Shown: positions 12,116-22,945, counted from the stretch's first letter. The stretch: 64,000 nt of DNA from Ursus arctos (GCF_023065955.2 NW_026623056.1:89775256-89839255), one strand, 5' to 3'. Numbers and translations are program-made. The notes: generated from the sequence alone by a model not told the origin.

Positions 12116-12593
12116 CCAGGGCTGCAGAATCATCAGAACGGACATCATCATATGTCTCTATATAAAATGGTATATAAAAATCACCATTATATATCAGCCA
12201 TGGTCCTTTAGAATACCAAAAAGGAAAATGTATCAAGACACTAGCACGCTCTAATAGAGAATGCGCATTCATGCATTAACAGAAAACGATAATAACTGTT
12301 AAAGTGTAAGTGGTCAGTAAACCTGTTTTCCAAAGAACAAATCAAAGACAATGCTCACTGGACTTTTCACTGGAATTAGGTATCTTACAAATCAGATCTG
12401 TAGTTTACCAAACGATACGCTGTACAGTCCTGTTCTTACATGGACGGTTTGCCGGTCAGACGCTAATGCACTGGCAGCTGTCGATAGAAGAGGTTTGCCT
12501 GCAAGACAACGGGGAGGCCTTCCAGGCATGCCCTGCCTTCCACAGTGATAACCGCTTCGTGCTGTGACACCAGCATCATTCGTACCATCAACG

Positions 12594-12619
12594 TACACAC
12601 ACACACACACACACACACA
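12594..12619. repeat. (AC)n microsatellite
   Basis: AC dinucleotide run of about 13 units, followed by shorter impure ACAC segments to about 12637. It produces spurious THTHTH or CVCV open frames on both strands. Confidence 0.95.
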
Positions 12620-12929
12620 GCATACACACACGTACACACCTACTTCCACTCCTACCAGGATCCCCGATGTTGTCATGACAATGCCGATCACAAATCAGGC
12701 AGAATCCACTCCAGCCTACAACGTTGATGGGGACCCTAGATGTGAAAGCTGATAAGCACCTTAGGCTCTTCACCAAAGCTTGAGAATTGGATGTTTTCTT
12801 AAATATTCCTCAAGGGAACAGCAGTTACAGTTTTAAATGCTCAGGAAATTTGACTAATAAAATATTTTAGAAAATAAGATGAAGGTCAGGCATTTCTGCT
12901 TTATAACATTAACCATGAGATCACCATCA

Positions 12930-13021
12930 TCAGCTCCTCATGATGGCTACAATGTATTGAACTACCTGATAAGCATTGTGCCAAGTAACCTGTATAGATG
13001 ATCTAACTTAATTTCCCACGG
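12930..13021 (+). mobile_element. MIR fragment cut by an LTR
   Basis: 'tgataagcattgtgccaag', 'taacctgtatagatgatc' and 'aacttaatttcccacg' follow the MIR order (tgtgccaggcac … tttacatgtattatctcatttaatcctcac). The match stops at the LTR boundary, suggesting that the LTR landed in the MIR. Confidence 0.5.
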
Positions 13022-13385
13022 TCTCAGTCTATTCAGGATGCTGTAACCAAAATATCCTATACCAGCTGGCTTATAAGCAACACCAACTTATTTCTCACAG
13101 ATCTGGAGGCTGCAAGTCCAAGATCAAGGTATCTGCAGACTCAGTGTCTGGTGAGGGCCTGCTTCCTGGTTCAAGGACCGCCATCTTCTCACTGTTGTCC
13201 TCACGTGGTGGGGGGACAAGGGAGCTCCCTGAGGTTTCTTTTGTAAGGGCACTGATCCCATTCGTGAGGGCTCCCCCTCATGATCCAATCATCTCCCAAA
13301 TGCCCCACCTCCAAAGACTATCACACTGGGGGTCAGGTTTGAGCATATGAATATGGGGGGCCACAAACACCTGGTGAACAATACT
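13022..13385 (-). mobile_element. MaLR LTR (MLT1A/MST-like)
   Basis: Minus-strand LTR. The plus strand shows, in order, 'cagtctattcaggatgctg', 'ggaggctgcaagtccaaga', 'cagtgtctggtgagggcc', 'gtaagggcactgatccc', 'gccccacctccaaaga' and 'catatgaatatggggggcc', which is the reversed MLT1A/MST consensus. No internal MaLR sequence flanks it, so it is a solo LTR. Confidence 0.88.
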
Positions 13386-14876
13386 TCACAAATGTAAGTG
13401 GAAAAGCTCTGAGATGGATTTCAGTTTCTCCTGTTGACTCCCTCTTATGTCAGACTTCTATCCTATGCCTTTCTTGTCTTCTGTGACTATGACTTCCTTA
13501 CCCATCACTTGACAACTGTCTCACTGAGGGTTAATTTCAAAGGGTTCCATCTATGTGGCATGCAGCTGCAGAACACTTTACATTTGCAGGATGTTCTGGA
13601 AAATGTACACGAACAGCAAAAGAGTAAGGGTTTAGACACCACACTCGCCTTCATCTTTCAGATTCTGTGAACAAAGGAAAGGTTGCAGATCTGTTAAGTC
13701 AAAGATTTTAGAGGAGGTTTGTGACATTGGGTAAAATTTTGCAAATGAAAGCCCCAGAGCCAGTATCTCGACTAGAGACTATTGTGCACACATGTGGCCT
13801 CTCAGGACTGGAGGCCAAAGGTTGAGCACAAGGCTAAGAGCGTTTCCTTGGAAACGAGGTGCTTCTTCATACAGCAGAGGCCCCTTTGGACGTCACATGT
13901 TTTCCAAGTACCTGCTGTGTGTCTAGAAATCTGCTCTATGGATTGCACTTCATTTAAACAAATAAACATGGGGAAGAATTCAACTTTTAGATATTCTCTT
14001 TAGAAAGTTCTAACATTGCTTAACCTCCATTCGACAAATAGGGTCCCTCATCCACCAGGCTCTGCGCCAGCAGCTGGGAAGAGGATGAGAAGAGGGTGCG
14101 GTCCCTTCTTGACTGGAGGGTATCATGTTGTCACTGTCTAGGAAAGGCTCTTCAGCTGGTGCTCCTGACATCATCTGCTTTGGAATCATTTCCACTTTGA
14201 TTCAATGAATGGGTCCTCTCTCCTAGAATGACTGATATTTATGAGGTCTGCAGGCATACCTAGCACATATCATCATGCTTATTTGATGTGGCACAATAAA
14301 ATCACTGAACAAAATTCTATTTCAGCCCCGACTGTCACTTAGATCAAGAGGAGCCTTGTAAGAACCTTCTAGTCATAGGAGCCAAGCTGTACTCTATGCA
14401 ATATGGGGAAAACAACAAAATCTTACCTGCATTTAAAACATTATTTTTCATTCATGTCTTAGATTACTAGACATAAGATCTAGGATATATGAAAAATAAT
14501 CTCATCTGGGGACCATAAGGATTTTAATTTAGTTCCATGCAAAATACATATTATTTAAGTACAGTCACTTATTTTCATCCAGCGAACAGGTAGTTCCTAT
14601 ACAAAAGGATGTCATGCCAACTTTGGGAGAGTCTGATACTGATATTCTGGGGGCATTGAGCATAAGGGACTCTGGAAAATGTAACAGGGGCCCTTTGCCC
14701 ATCTAAGTGGGACCAGAGAAGCCATCTGATCATCTAATCCTTCTGAGACCACACGTGTATAATAGTTATGTTTAAATTTAGACGTTGTGCTATTTATCGT
14801 GACCTAGAATTATAATCACTGGTGCAGTCTTGGGACAAGCCTTAGTGATACATGTTCAAAACGGTCCCCAATAAGT
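13386..14876. other. Unannotated DNA
   Basis: No repeat is recognised. A 78-aa plus-strand frame (13434-13670) and a 61-aa minus-strand frame (14010-14195) show no known motif. Confidence 0.35.
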
Positions 14877-15422
14877 CAGGCTTCTGTGTCAACACTCCCA
14901 TTGTGATATACCTTTGCCTTGAATCCCAGATTAAAGGGGAAGTCTATGCCCCCCACCCCTGAATCTGGAATGGTCTGTAACTTGCTTTGACCAAAAGAGG
15001 GCCATGCAGGTGACATCATGGGAGTTTCAAAGCCATTCATTTAAAGATCTTACAGCTTTCTTTTTGGTCCAGGTAGAATCCAGCAACCATATGAAGGAGT
15101 CTAAGCTACCCTGATGGAAAGAGGCAACGTGGAAAGGAGACCCTATAAGACAAGCCACTCCATATAGAGAGAGAGGTCACACGAAGGGAAAGCAAGTGAG
15201 CCAGAACAGTTTGAGCCACGTAAGCTAAGGCTTACTTAGGCAGATGGGAAGGCTGCCTTTGACGCCTCAGCCTGAGTCCGGCACACACCACGGGGAGCAG
15301 AGACAAGCAGCCCTCCCTGTGCCCTGCTCAGTTTCCTGTCCCAAAAGGAATCATGAGCCAGAGAGTAATGTTTACCTAAGGCACTAAGTTCCAGAGTGGT
15401 TAGTAAGCATCTATGAATAACT
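14877..15422 (+). mobile_element. Old MLT1-family LTR
   Basis: The 3' part 'ggaatcatgagccagagag…acctaaggcactaagttcc' followed by 'ggttagtaagcatctatgaataact' matches the MLT1E-like end (…aaatcatgagataataaatgtt…aagccactaagtttggggtggtttgttatgcagcaatagataact). Upstream blocks such as 'gcatgcaggtgacatcatg' in altered form and 'ccaaaagagggccatgcagg' fit the LTR body. Age and divergence are high. Confidence 0.65.
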
Positions 15423-16892
15423 CGCACGACCCTTCTCTACATGAACCAGATGCAAATGAGCCACCTGATAGGACAATACTGCCTCTCAAGGATCCTCTCC
15501 AAGGGACCCAGTTCTTTACAAGGCTGTCTGACTGCTTGGTGGGTTTCTGCCCAGCGAGATAGAACAACAGAGACACAAGTTGTTGCACACCCTGCCTGGC
15601 AGTGGGCTTGCACTGCTACTAAGGGGCATGGAACATTTTGAGCCCTGGGCCGTTTGACTGCCCAACATGAGAGTAATAAATAGTAAAGAAAAAAAAAGTA
15701 AATGTTATTAAGGAATATATTAATAAATGAGAGAAAAAAATAAAGAATACTAAGCCTAGACTCTAGGCTAGGACTGGCAATTCTCATCAGTGGTATTGCT
15801 GGGAACAAAGAAAGAATGGTCCACACTAGGCAGGTGGACGGTGGAATTTAAGGTCACGTGGCAAGAGGCATCAGAATCAGAAGTAAAAGAAGTGATAAAA
15901 TGGGAATGACCCGGTTTTAGAGATTGCACGGTATTTACAAATCATATGAAGGAAAATGCCAGTCATGCAATATTTAACAGAAAAAGCTCTGGGGCTCGGA
16001 GTGAAGGAGGCTAGAAGGTCACTGCTGGGCCGCACATCCAGGTTTGAAGACACATTTAATGAGGGACACCGGCAGTCAGAACAGTGACTGTTTTCTAGTT
16101 CTGACATAACAGCAGACGTTCCACAGTCTTGAGCTGCTATTAGCTCTGGCTGGACGTTTCTTTTAAGATTCAGCTAAACAATTCATGAAAATGGATGTTT
16201 AGTAGGCTCTATTTTGCTCATCAGTTTCCTCTGTGTTCTCCTTTCTTGAGTCTGTTTACTTGCACGGGAACATTTGTACAGGATCCGTCTGTAACACACG
16301 CAGAGTGAGGGTCCACAGACGTGCTGGCTCGCACGTACAGCACAGCACGCCCAGTGCCCCGTGATGTCACTCATCATCTTCGGTGACATTCCTCGTGCAC
16401 TGAGGCTGGTGCTGTTTTGATTAATGAGGTATTTGTTCTCTATCAGGTAGCAATTTAAAATAGCCCATTCTCTGTGACTTATGAATGGGATTTGACCTGT
16501 CTAGGTGTTTCGGTGATTTGTGGCTATTTTTTTCACTGAGAAACCACTTAATATTTCTTTGAATAACAGTGTCATGGTCCAATACAAATGCTTATGGAGG
16601 AAAAAAACAACCATGGTAACCATAAGTGGAATTTAAATTCTTTAGTACGAATTTAAATACTATTTCCAAATATCCATTCATATATAAGTTTTAGGGTAAA
16701 TACAATACTTTGAGTTCTTGGATATTGAGAACTTTAACATTAAAAAGATTCATAAGAAAGTTCTTTGGACTTCTTAAGTGTTAAATTGTATAATAATCAC
16801 TTCCACATTCAGCCCTGACAGAGTAACAAGGTCCATATTCACCCTCTCATCTTGAACAACCTGTGACATGGACAAGATCTATAAAGCAATAG
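15423..16892. other. Unannotated DNA with AT-rich segments
   Basis: No repeat is recognised. The part at 16400-16690 is AT-rich, with 'gattaatgaggtattt' and repeated 'gaatttaaat' motifs that resemble homeodomain-type sites; this is only a visual impression. A minus-strand 129-aa frame (15437-15826) comes from an A/T-rich stretch. Confidence 0.3.
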
Positions 16893-17596
16893 TGTAAGGA
16901 CTGAAAAGCAGGCAGCACAGCCCAGCGAGCCCCAAGAGAAGGAAATCCAATGAGGCGCTCTCTATGACTTCCCTTGTTTCCTGCCCTAAGAGAGGTCCCC
17001 AGCCATGATACATGACCTGATGGGCTCTCCCCTGGGTTGCAAGCATATAGTTTCCAGCTTGAGGAGGCTAAGACAGCTAGGATTTACAGGCAAAAACACC
17101 AGAGGGGGACCCTGCAGTGAAAGTACCTGACAATTAGTTTTTCCGATTGCAACGTAAGTGCCTGACATAGAGCTTTTGATTGCCAAAACATCCACTTCAA
17201 AGACAGCCCCATTGAATAAGCATATTGCCTGCTACACAACTAGAGAAAGAGCCAGGCCACCCCACCCACAAAGTTCTCCTTTTAGAAAGCTGTGGCTGAC
17301 CTGGATAGCCAGCCTCTCAAGTGGACCAGACCTGCTTTTCCCTCTCATGCGTTAATCCCTGCTCTTACGTGTTAAATTTTAAAAATGAAACCCCAAAACC
17401 CTAAGCACCCTATCCTCGACCCCAATAAAGGCTGAACCCCAAGTCTCTGCTATCTCTATCTCTCTCTGCCCAGGATCTTGCTGTGTGGCCCCAAGCAGGC
17501 TGTGTAGCCCCTCAGGATTTGTGAGCGATAAACCTTATTCTTCAAAGTCCTCTGATGGTTGTTACTGAGGTGCATATTGGAATCATAAGAACCACA
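16893..17596 (+). mobile_element. Class I ERV-type solo LTR (probable)
   Basis: The stretch has the organisation of a gammaretrovirus-like LTR on the plus strand. The U3-like part contains 'tgaaaccccaaaaccctaa' near its end. A polyadenylation signal follows in 'ccccaataaaggctgaacc' (17422-17440). After that comes a CT-rich R/U5-like part with 'ctgcccaggatcttgctg' and a second 'gcgataaaccttattct', ending near 'ataagaaccaca'. The proposed TG…CA ends (16893 and 17596) are not supported by a clear target duplication, so the boundaries are uncertain. No gag, pol or env remains are visible beside it. Confidence 0.5.
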
Positions 17597-18133
17597 GGAG
17601 CCAGTCCAGCCTCAGCACTGGCTCCGGTTAGGGAAACGTCTGTGGAAACTCACCGCAAGGATGGGTGCAAGTGAGAGGTCCTGGGCGTTTCCAGTTCATA
17701 GTGTTATTGTATCAGCTCTGGACTGAAATCGTGCAGAGATGACTTAAAATCAAGGTTTAATGAGAACCTAGCGATGCCAAGGAGCTCAACTGCATCCCAG
17801 AGGACTAAAGTAGCTAAACATAAAATTTAAAATGTCTGGCATCCAATAAAAAATTACTGAACATGCCAAAAGCAGGAATATTAACAGCCCAAGAATAGAA
17901 TAAATGAGGAAATTAAGATAATTGTAAATATATACCAATTATCCAAGAAGGTAAAGGAAAGGAAAAGAGAGAAAGGGAATATATATATAATTGAGATCCA
18001 TGTGAAACTTTAGGAAGTAGGAAATACAATATTTGAAATAAAAAATGATCACTGGATGGGATTAAGAGCACATTGGAAAATGCCAAAGAAACCACCAAAG
18101 AACCTGAAAACATAGCAGTAGAAACTATCCAAA

Positions 18134-18331
18134 GTGAAACAGACAGAAAAACAAATACTGAAAAAAAATGAACAAAGCATCAATGACCTGTGGGACAATA
18201 TCAAGCAGTATGGAATATGTGCAACTGAAGACCCAGAGGAGAAGAAAAGCAGAAACGGGACACACAAAATATACGTATTTGAAGAAAAGAGGAAAAGGAA
18301 AGAAAGAGATCCAAATTTCACACAACTATAA
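18134..18331 (+). pseudogene. L1 ORF1p remnant
   Basis: The 65-codon frame contains 'KKNEQSINDLWDNIKQYGI' followed by a charged stretch and 'DPNFTQL'. This follows the L1 ORF1p pattern around the end of the coiled coil and the start of the RNA-recognition domain (N-E-Q-S-x-x-x-L-W-D-x-I-K-R, later N-F-P-N-L). ORF1p is the RNA-binding chaperone of L1. Only this fragment is open; the rest of ORF1 has shifted or stopped. Confidence 0.7.
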
Positions 18332-18895
18332 AACCATAAATCAAGAAAGTTCAATGAGTCTTAAATCAAGGAGCCATGAAGAAAACAAGATTAAGACACA
18401 ACACTATCAAATTGCTGAAATCCAGTGATAAAAAACAGAAGAGTCAGAGTTAGCAATCTGTGCAGGCAACTATGAGCATGACAACAGGCTTTCCACACAA
18501 GCCAGAGGCAATGGCGTCATAACTGTAAAGTTCTGAAAGAAAAACTGTCCACGTAGAATTCTCTACCCATTAAAAAATATCTCAGAGAAGATGAAATAAA
18601 GATTTATTAGCACTAACCAAAGTTGAGAGAATTCATTGCCAGCAGACTTACATAATAAAGACTGTCTTTCTGGCAGAAAGAGAAAGGAATCAGATGAAGG
18701 CTTGAATCTCCATGGATGAACAAAGTGTACCAGAGATGAAAAATATGAGGTGAAATATAAAATCTTTTTTTTCCCCCTCAGCTTTAAAATTTTTTTAAAA
18801 GATACTTGGCCATTTAAAATAGAAACGAGACTATATTGTGGAGTTTACACCATATATAGAAATAAAATGCAGAACAACAATGAAGAAGCCCAGGA

Positions 18896-18898
<3 letters not shown>

Positions 18899-18929
<31 letters not shown>
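18899..18929. repeat. A31 homopolymer
   Basis: Uninterrupted run of 31 A within the inter-ORF part of the ancient L1. It is not at the 3' end of any recognisable retroposon body and lies 24 bp from the next SINEC insertion. Confidence 0.9.
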
Positions 18930-18931
<2 letters not shown>

Positions 18932-18953
18932 AACATGTTACTGTCATAATATT

Positions 18954-18978
18954 ATTTTTTAAGATTATTTATTTATTT

Positions 18979-19015
<37 letters not shown>

Positions 19016-19166
19016 AGAGAGAATAAGCAGGGGGAGCTGCAGAGGCAGAGGGAGAAGCAGGCCCCCTGCTGAGCAGGGAGCCCGACGCAGGGCTCGATCC
19101 CAGGACCCTGGGACCATGACCTGAGCTGAAGGTAGATGCTTTACCAACTGACTCACCCAGGTGCCC
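18954..19166 (-). mobile_element. SINEC, minus strand, with expanded (CA)n in its tail region
   Basis: The plus strand reads from the A-tail side ('aagattatttatttatttga') through a (CA)n run of about 16 units and 'gcagggagcccgacgcag' to the reversed tRNA-like head 'actgactcacccaggtgcc'. A perfect 13-bp target duplication, CTGTCATAATATT, is at 18941-18953 and 19167-19179. Confidence 0.95.
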
Positions 19167-19652
19167 CTGTCATAATATTCTTATAACACATATGACAAAG
19201 TATAATATTAGTTGAAGATACAGAGTGATGTGTTCAATAGGTATATTTAAATCATAGAGAAAACACCAAAAGTAAATAAAATAATAATAACAAATACAAC
19301 AAACAATAAAATGGAACTAATAAGCTAAGAGTAAAGATAAAATAAAATTTTATGCAGCCAATAAAACAAATATGCATGTAGTCCAAAATACCGCAATAAA
19401 AGTGGAAAACATGAAGAATAAATGGGACAAACAGAAAACAAACAGCAAAATGATAGATTTAAGCGCAACACTGTCAATAGTCACATTAAATATAAACAGC
19501 ATAAATAGTTCAATTAAAAGGAAGATATTGTGTGATGGCACAAAAATAAAAAAACAAGACCCAGCTATGTGCTGTATAGAAGAAATGCACTTTAACTCTT
19601 AAGTCACAGAGAAATTGGAAGCAAAAGAGATAGTTTAAAAATGAATGTCTAG

Positions 19653-19775
19653 TAAGGAGGGCACGTACTGAATGGTGCACTGGGTGTTATACGCAACTAA
19701 TGAATCATCAAACTTTATATCAAAAACCAGGGATGTACTGTATGGCGACTATAATAATATAATAAAAAAACATTA
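19653..19775 (+). mobile_element. Young L1 3' end (about 120 bp)
   Basis: Begins inside the 3' UTR at 'taaggagggcacgtactg' and ends with 'aataatataataaaaaaac' and an A-tail. The target ATGAATGTCT is present before it (19641-19650) and after it (19781-19790), so it is a genuine severely truncated insertion. Confidence 0.9.
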
Positions 19776-19791
19776 AAAAAATGAATGTCTA

Positions 19792-19977
19792 GGGGAGCCT
19801 GGGTGGCTCAGTCATTAAGCGTCTGCCTTCGGCTCAGGGTGTGATCCCAGGGCCCTAGGACTGAGCCCCTCACTGGGCTCCCTGCTCAGTGGGAAGCCTG
19901 CTTCTCCCTCTCCCACTCCCCCTGCTTGTGTTCCCTCTTTCGCTCTCTCTCTGTCAAATAAATAAATAAAATCTTTT
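19792..19977 (+). mobile_element. SINEC, plus strand
   Basis: Head 'gggagcctgggtggctcag', body 'cctgctcagtgggaagcc', tail 'caaataaataaataaaatc'. It is flanked by a 17-bp duplication (19775-19791 and 19978-19994, two mismatches). The left copy is also the right-hand duplication of the preceding L1 tail. Confidence 0.95.
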
Positions 19978-20354
19978 AAAAAAATGAACATCTAAATATT
20001 ACTCATCAGAAAGCTCACCTAGCCCAAACCATGGATATACAATTGATATCAAGTAAAATTAATAAACTTATTGTAAGATTGACAAAGTAATTAATAGAAG
20101 AGACACAAATTACCAATATCAGTAATAAAAAGGGGTATATCACTCAGACCTCCTAGATATTAAAAGGATAGTAAGGGAATAATATGGATAATAATATGGA
20201 TGTCATCATGCTCATAAATTCACCAACTTAAAAGAAATGGGTCAGATTCTCAAAAAGCTACAAACTACCAATATTTACGTAATATGAAATAGATCACCTG
20301 AAGAATTCTGTAATTATTAAAGTACTGGAATTTACAGTTAAAAACCCTCCCCCA

Positions 20355-20560
20355 GGGGCACCTGGGTGGCTCAGTCGTTTAGCATCTGCCTTCGGCTTAG
20401 GGCATGATCCCAGCATTCTGGGATCGAGCCCCACATCAGGCTCCTCCGATGGGAGCCTGCTTCTTCCTCTCCCACTCCCCCACTCCCCCCGCTTGTGTTC
20501 CCTCTCTCGCTGGCTATCTCTCTCTCTGTGTCAAATAAATAAATAAAATCTTTAAAAAAA
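20355..20560 (+). mobile_element. SINEC, young arctoid-type
   Basis: Head 'ggggcacctgggtggctcag', body 'cattctgggatcgagcccc', 'catcaggctcctccgatg' and 'agcctgcttcttcctctccc'. A perfect 15-bp duplication, AAAAACCCTCCCCCA, sits at 20340-20354 and 20561-20575. The integration point TT|AAAA fits the L1 endonuclease preference. Confidence 0.96.
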
Positions 20561-20575
20561 AAAAACCCTCCCCCA

Positions 20576-20781
20576 AAATGCCTAGGCAAAGATGGTGTAA
20601 CTAGCAAATTCTACCAACCCTTTAAGAAAGAAATAACACAATGCTATTCCATGTCTACCAGAAAACAGGAGAGGAGGGAACACCTCTGAACTCATTTTAT
20701 GAATCCAATATTAATTTTATTCCAAAACCAAAGACATTACAGGGATAAAAGCCCAACAAAATATGGCAGGTTGAATCCAAT

Positions 20782-20825
<44 letters not shown>

Positions 20826-20907
20826 GAATAATACACCGTAGCCAAGTGAGATTTATCTTGGTTACAGAAAATTGGTTCAACAGGTGAAAATCAACCAGTG
20901 TAATTTG
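20576..20907 (+). pseudogene. L1 ORF2 reverse-transcriptase remnant
   Basis: Nucleotide blocks match the L1 ORF2 polymerase region: 'tgaactcattttatgaatcc', 'ccaaaaccaaagacattac', 'ccgtagccaagtgagattt' (the H-x-D-Q-x-G-F-I segment) and 'ggttcaacaggtgaaaatca'. An (AC)n microsatellite (20782-20822) has expanded in place of ORF2 codons. No long frame remains. Confidence 0.7.
20782..20822. repeat. (AC)n microsatellite
   Basis: AC run of about 20 units inside the ancient L1 ORF2. Confidence 0.97.
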
Positions 20908-21430
20908 CTAGATTTGCAGAGTCTGGCAGAATCAGAGATGAGGCACGCCAGTCAGAACTCTTTTCAAGAGAATCCGCTGTGGGTGATGTAGTTCGCTGAC
21001 TGCCACCACCCGACATGACTTCAGATACACTATAGAAATGATGCTGAAGCCACGCTGTACTCAGACTCCTCCCAGCAAAGGAATGGGGGCAGGGACACTG
21101 AATGGGTCATTTCTGCTAGTTGTAGGACACTGCTGACAGGCAACATTTGTTCTGGGGTTCCTCAGCAGCCTGACGGAGCATTTCGCAGATATGCACAGCC
21201 ATCTGCAGCTCTTTCTCCTCCATCTATCCATTCACAGGTGCCAGACTTGCACTGTGGTCTGAAAGCCTCGCCACCTCCTCCTCTTCCTGATGCCCTATTT
21301 CTTTTTTTTTTTTAATTTTTTATTATGTTATGTTAGTCACCATACAGTATTTCTTTAACAAGCATTTCCCCTAATACGTTTTTTCAACTTGCTTCTGTTT
21401 TGGAAGCTTCTTAGAAGACCTCAGATAGCA
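20908..21430. other. Non-L1 block inserted in the ancient L1
   Basis: L1 ORF2 similarity stops near 'cagtgtaatttgctag' and resumes at 'cacattctgaagaaaaacc'. The DNA between is richer in GC and unlike L1. The minus strand is open from about 21301 to 21116 except for one TAG just before an ATG at 21223-21221. That ATG opens a 35-codon frame (MEEKELQMAVHICEML…) ending with TAG at 21118-21116. It could be a piece of an old pseudogene or of a transposon I do not recognise. A 42-bp L1 tail has landed inside it. Confidence 0.45.
21306..21347 (-). mobile_element. 42-bp L1 3' end, minus strand
   Basis: The plus strand shows a T-run followed by 'tgttagtcaccatacag', the reversed last bases of the carnivore L1 3' UTR (…gtatggtgactaacata…). 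Ten-base flanks TATTTCTTTT and TATTTCTTTA (21296-21305 and 21348-21357) look like a target duplication. This is an extremely truncated insertion. Confidence 0.75.
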
Positions 21431-21449
21431 CACATTCTGAAGAAAAACC

Positions 21450-22735
21450 ATATGATTATTTCAAAACATGAAAAAACAGAAAGGCTAAATGTCTTGACCC
21501 TGAGATCAGGAGCAAGGATGTCTGCTGTCAGTACATCCATTCACCATTGTAATAGAGGTCCTAGCCAGTGCAATAAGACAAAATAAAGAAATAAAATGCA
21601 AGCATATTGGCCAATGCAAGATAAAACTGTACTCATAGGTGACATGATGGTCTACGTAAAAACAAAAAACAAAAACTTAAGTAATTTACCAGAGGAAATA
21701 CCAGAACTACAAAGTGAGAATCAATATACCAATATACCAATCAATGTGCCAGAAAGTAAAAATATATTTCTACATACTAGCAATGAACAACCGGAAGCTA
21801 AAATTTAAAAACAAGACCATTTATAATAGGATGAATAATAAGACATACTTAAGAAAAAAATTTAAATATACAAGATCTATACACTAAAATCTATAAATTA
21901 TTGATGAGAGAAATGAAAATAGACTCAAATAAATGGAGGGACAAAAATCACGATCACTGATAAGAAGATTCAATTATTATTAAGGAGTCAAATTCTTCCT
22001 AAATTTATCCTTGGATTCAACACAATCAAAATCGTAATCCTGGAAGACAAGTGAATTCTAAAATTTGTGGAGATATTCAAAAGATAGCGACTAACTAAAA
22101 CAACTTTTAGTGAGAACACAGCTGAAGGACTTAGACTAGCTGGCTGAAGACTATTTATAGAGTTGTGCATCAAGACAGTATATTATTATCCATAAAAATA
22201 AGACAGGCCAAAGGAACTGAATGGAAGCCAGGACATCTGACATACATGGTCGGTTGATTTTTAACTGATGTACTTAGGTAATTCAATGGGGAAAGAAAGA
22301 AGTTTTTAGAAAATAGTGTTAAAAGATCTGGCTATCGATATGCAAAATACGTTAGATATCCATGGGCCTAAATAGTTACTTCAAACAATACAGGGAATTA
22401 ACTTGAAGTGGATCACTGACCTAAATGGAGGAGCTGAAACTGTAGCACTTCTAGAAGAAGACATGGAAGACAACTGAAGTGATCTTGGGCTAAAAGTTGT
22501 TTTATCTAGGACACAAAATAAATTATAAAAGAACAAATATTGATGAAACAAATTTCATCACAATTTCCAAATCCACTCTTGCAAAATCACTTTTAAAAAA
22601 ATGAAAAGTCCAACTGCAGCTTAAGAGAAAATATTTACAAAGCATATCTGTGATAAAGGACTTGTCTCTACATAATAAAGAATTCTTAGGATCAACAGTA
22701 AGAAGGCGAATATCTCGATTAAACCTGCAGTGTGA
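21450..22735 (+). pseudogene. L1 ORF2 C-terminal half, decayed
   Basis: Continuous L1 ORF2 similarity covers the region after the polymerase core: 'ctgagatcaggagcaagga', 'aggtcctagccagtgcaat', 'acatactagcaatgaacaa', 'caatggggaaagaaagaa', 'gcacttctagaagaagac', 'gataaaggacttgtctc'. Open frames are short (70 aa at 21596-21808, for example) and broken by stops. ORF2 encodes the L1 endonuclease/reverse transcriptase. Confidence 0.8.
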
Positions 22736-22750
22736 GATACATGGATCCAG

Positions 22751-22945
22751 GGGCACCTGGGTGGCTCAGCCATTAAGCGCCTGCCTTTGGCTCAGGTCGT
22801 GATCCCAAGGTCCTGGGATCAAGCCCCGCATCAGGCTCCCTGCTCCGTGGGAAGCTTGCTTCTCCCTCTCACACTCCCCTTGCTTGTGTTCCCTCTCTTG
22901 CTGTCTCTCTCTGTCAAATAAATACATAAAATCTTTTTAAAAAAG
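22751..22945 (+). mobile_element. SINEC, plus strand
   Basis: Head 'gggcacctgggtggctcag', body 'ggtcctgggatcaagcccc', tail 'caaataaatacataaaatc'. Perfect 13-bp duplication TACATGGATCCAG at 22738-22750 and 22946-22958. Confidence 0.96.

Larger units (their letters stand above)
17700..22735 (+). mobile_element. Ancient L1 (L1M type), fragmented, nearly full span
   Basis: Plus-strand blocks appear in L1 order. There is a pre-ORF1/ORF1 part ('aaaatgtctggcatccaat' at 17832), then ORF1 (about 18100-18330), the inter-ORF region ('gaattctctacccatt', 'gagagaattcattgccagc'), the start of ORF2 (about 19370-19610, endonuclease side), and ORF2 polymerase ('ccgtagccaagtgagattt' at 20836). The ORF2 C-terminal part follows (about 21450-22735; 'acatactagcaatgaacaa', 'tcaatggggaaagaaag'). 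The segment between endonuclease and polymerase is shortened. Four SINECs, an L1 tail, a 42-bp L1 tail and an unexplained ~520-bp block interrupt it. Stops occur throughout, so the element is dead. Confidence 0.85.

Noticed and set aside
12594..12640. Short repeats that might suggest a CRISPR-like array
   Set aside because: They are plain eukaryotic microsatellites with no unique spacers, in mammalian DNA.
12392..12691. 99-aa minus-strand frame with Val/Cys repeats
   Set aside because: Half of it is the (AC)n microsatellite and the remainder has no recognisable domain.
15437..15826. 129-aa minus-strand frame with hydrophobic Phe/Leu/Tyr stretch
   Set aside because: The hydrophobic part is the reverse of an A-rich tract (15685-15745); no signal or membrane protein family fits.
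16893..17596. Possible full endogenous retrovirus around the ERV-type LTR
   Set aside because: No second LTR, primer-binding site or gag/pol/env similarity is seen downstream, where an ancient L1 begins, or upstream.
18954..19166. tRNA-like head of the SINECs as a possible tRNA gene
   Set aside because: The A/B-box-like heads belong to SINEs with A-rich tails and target duplications; no cloverleaf with an intact anticodon arm and acceptor stem is seen.
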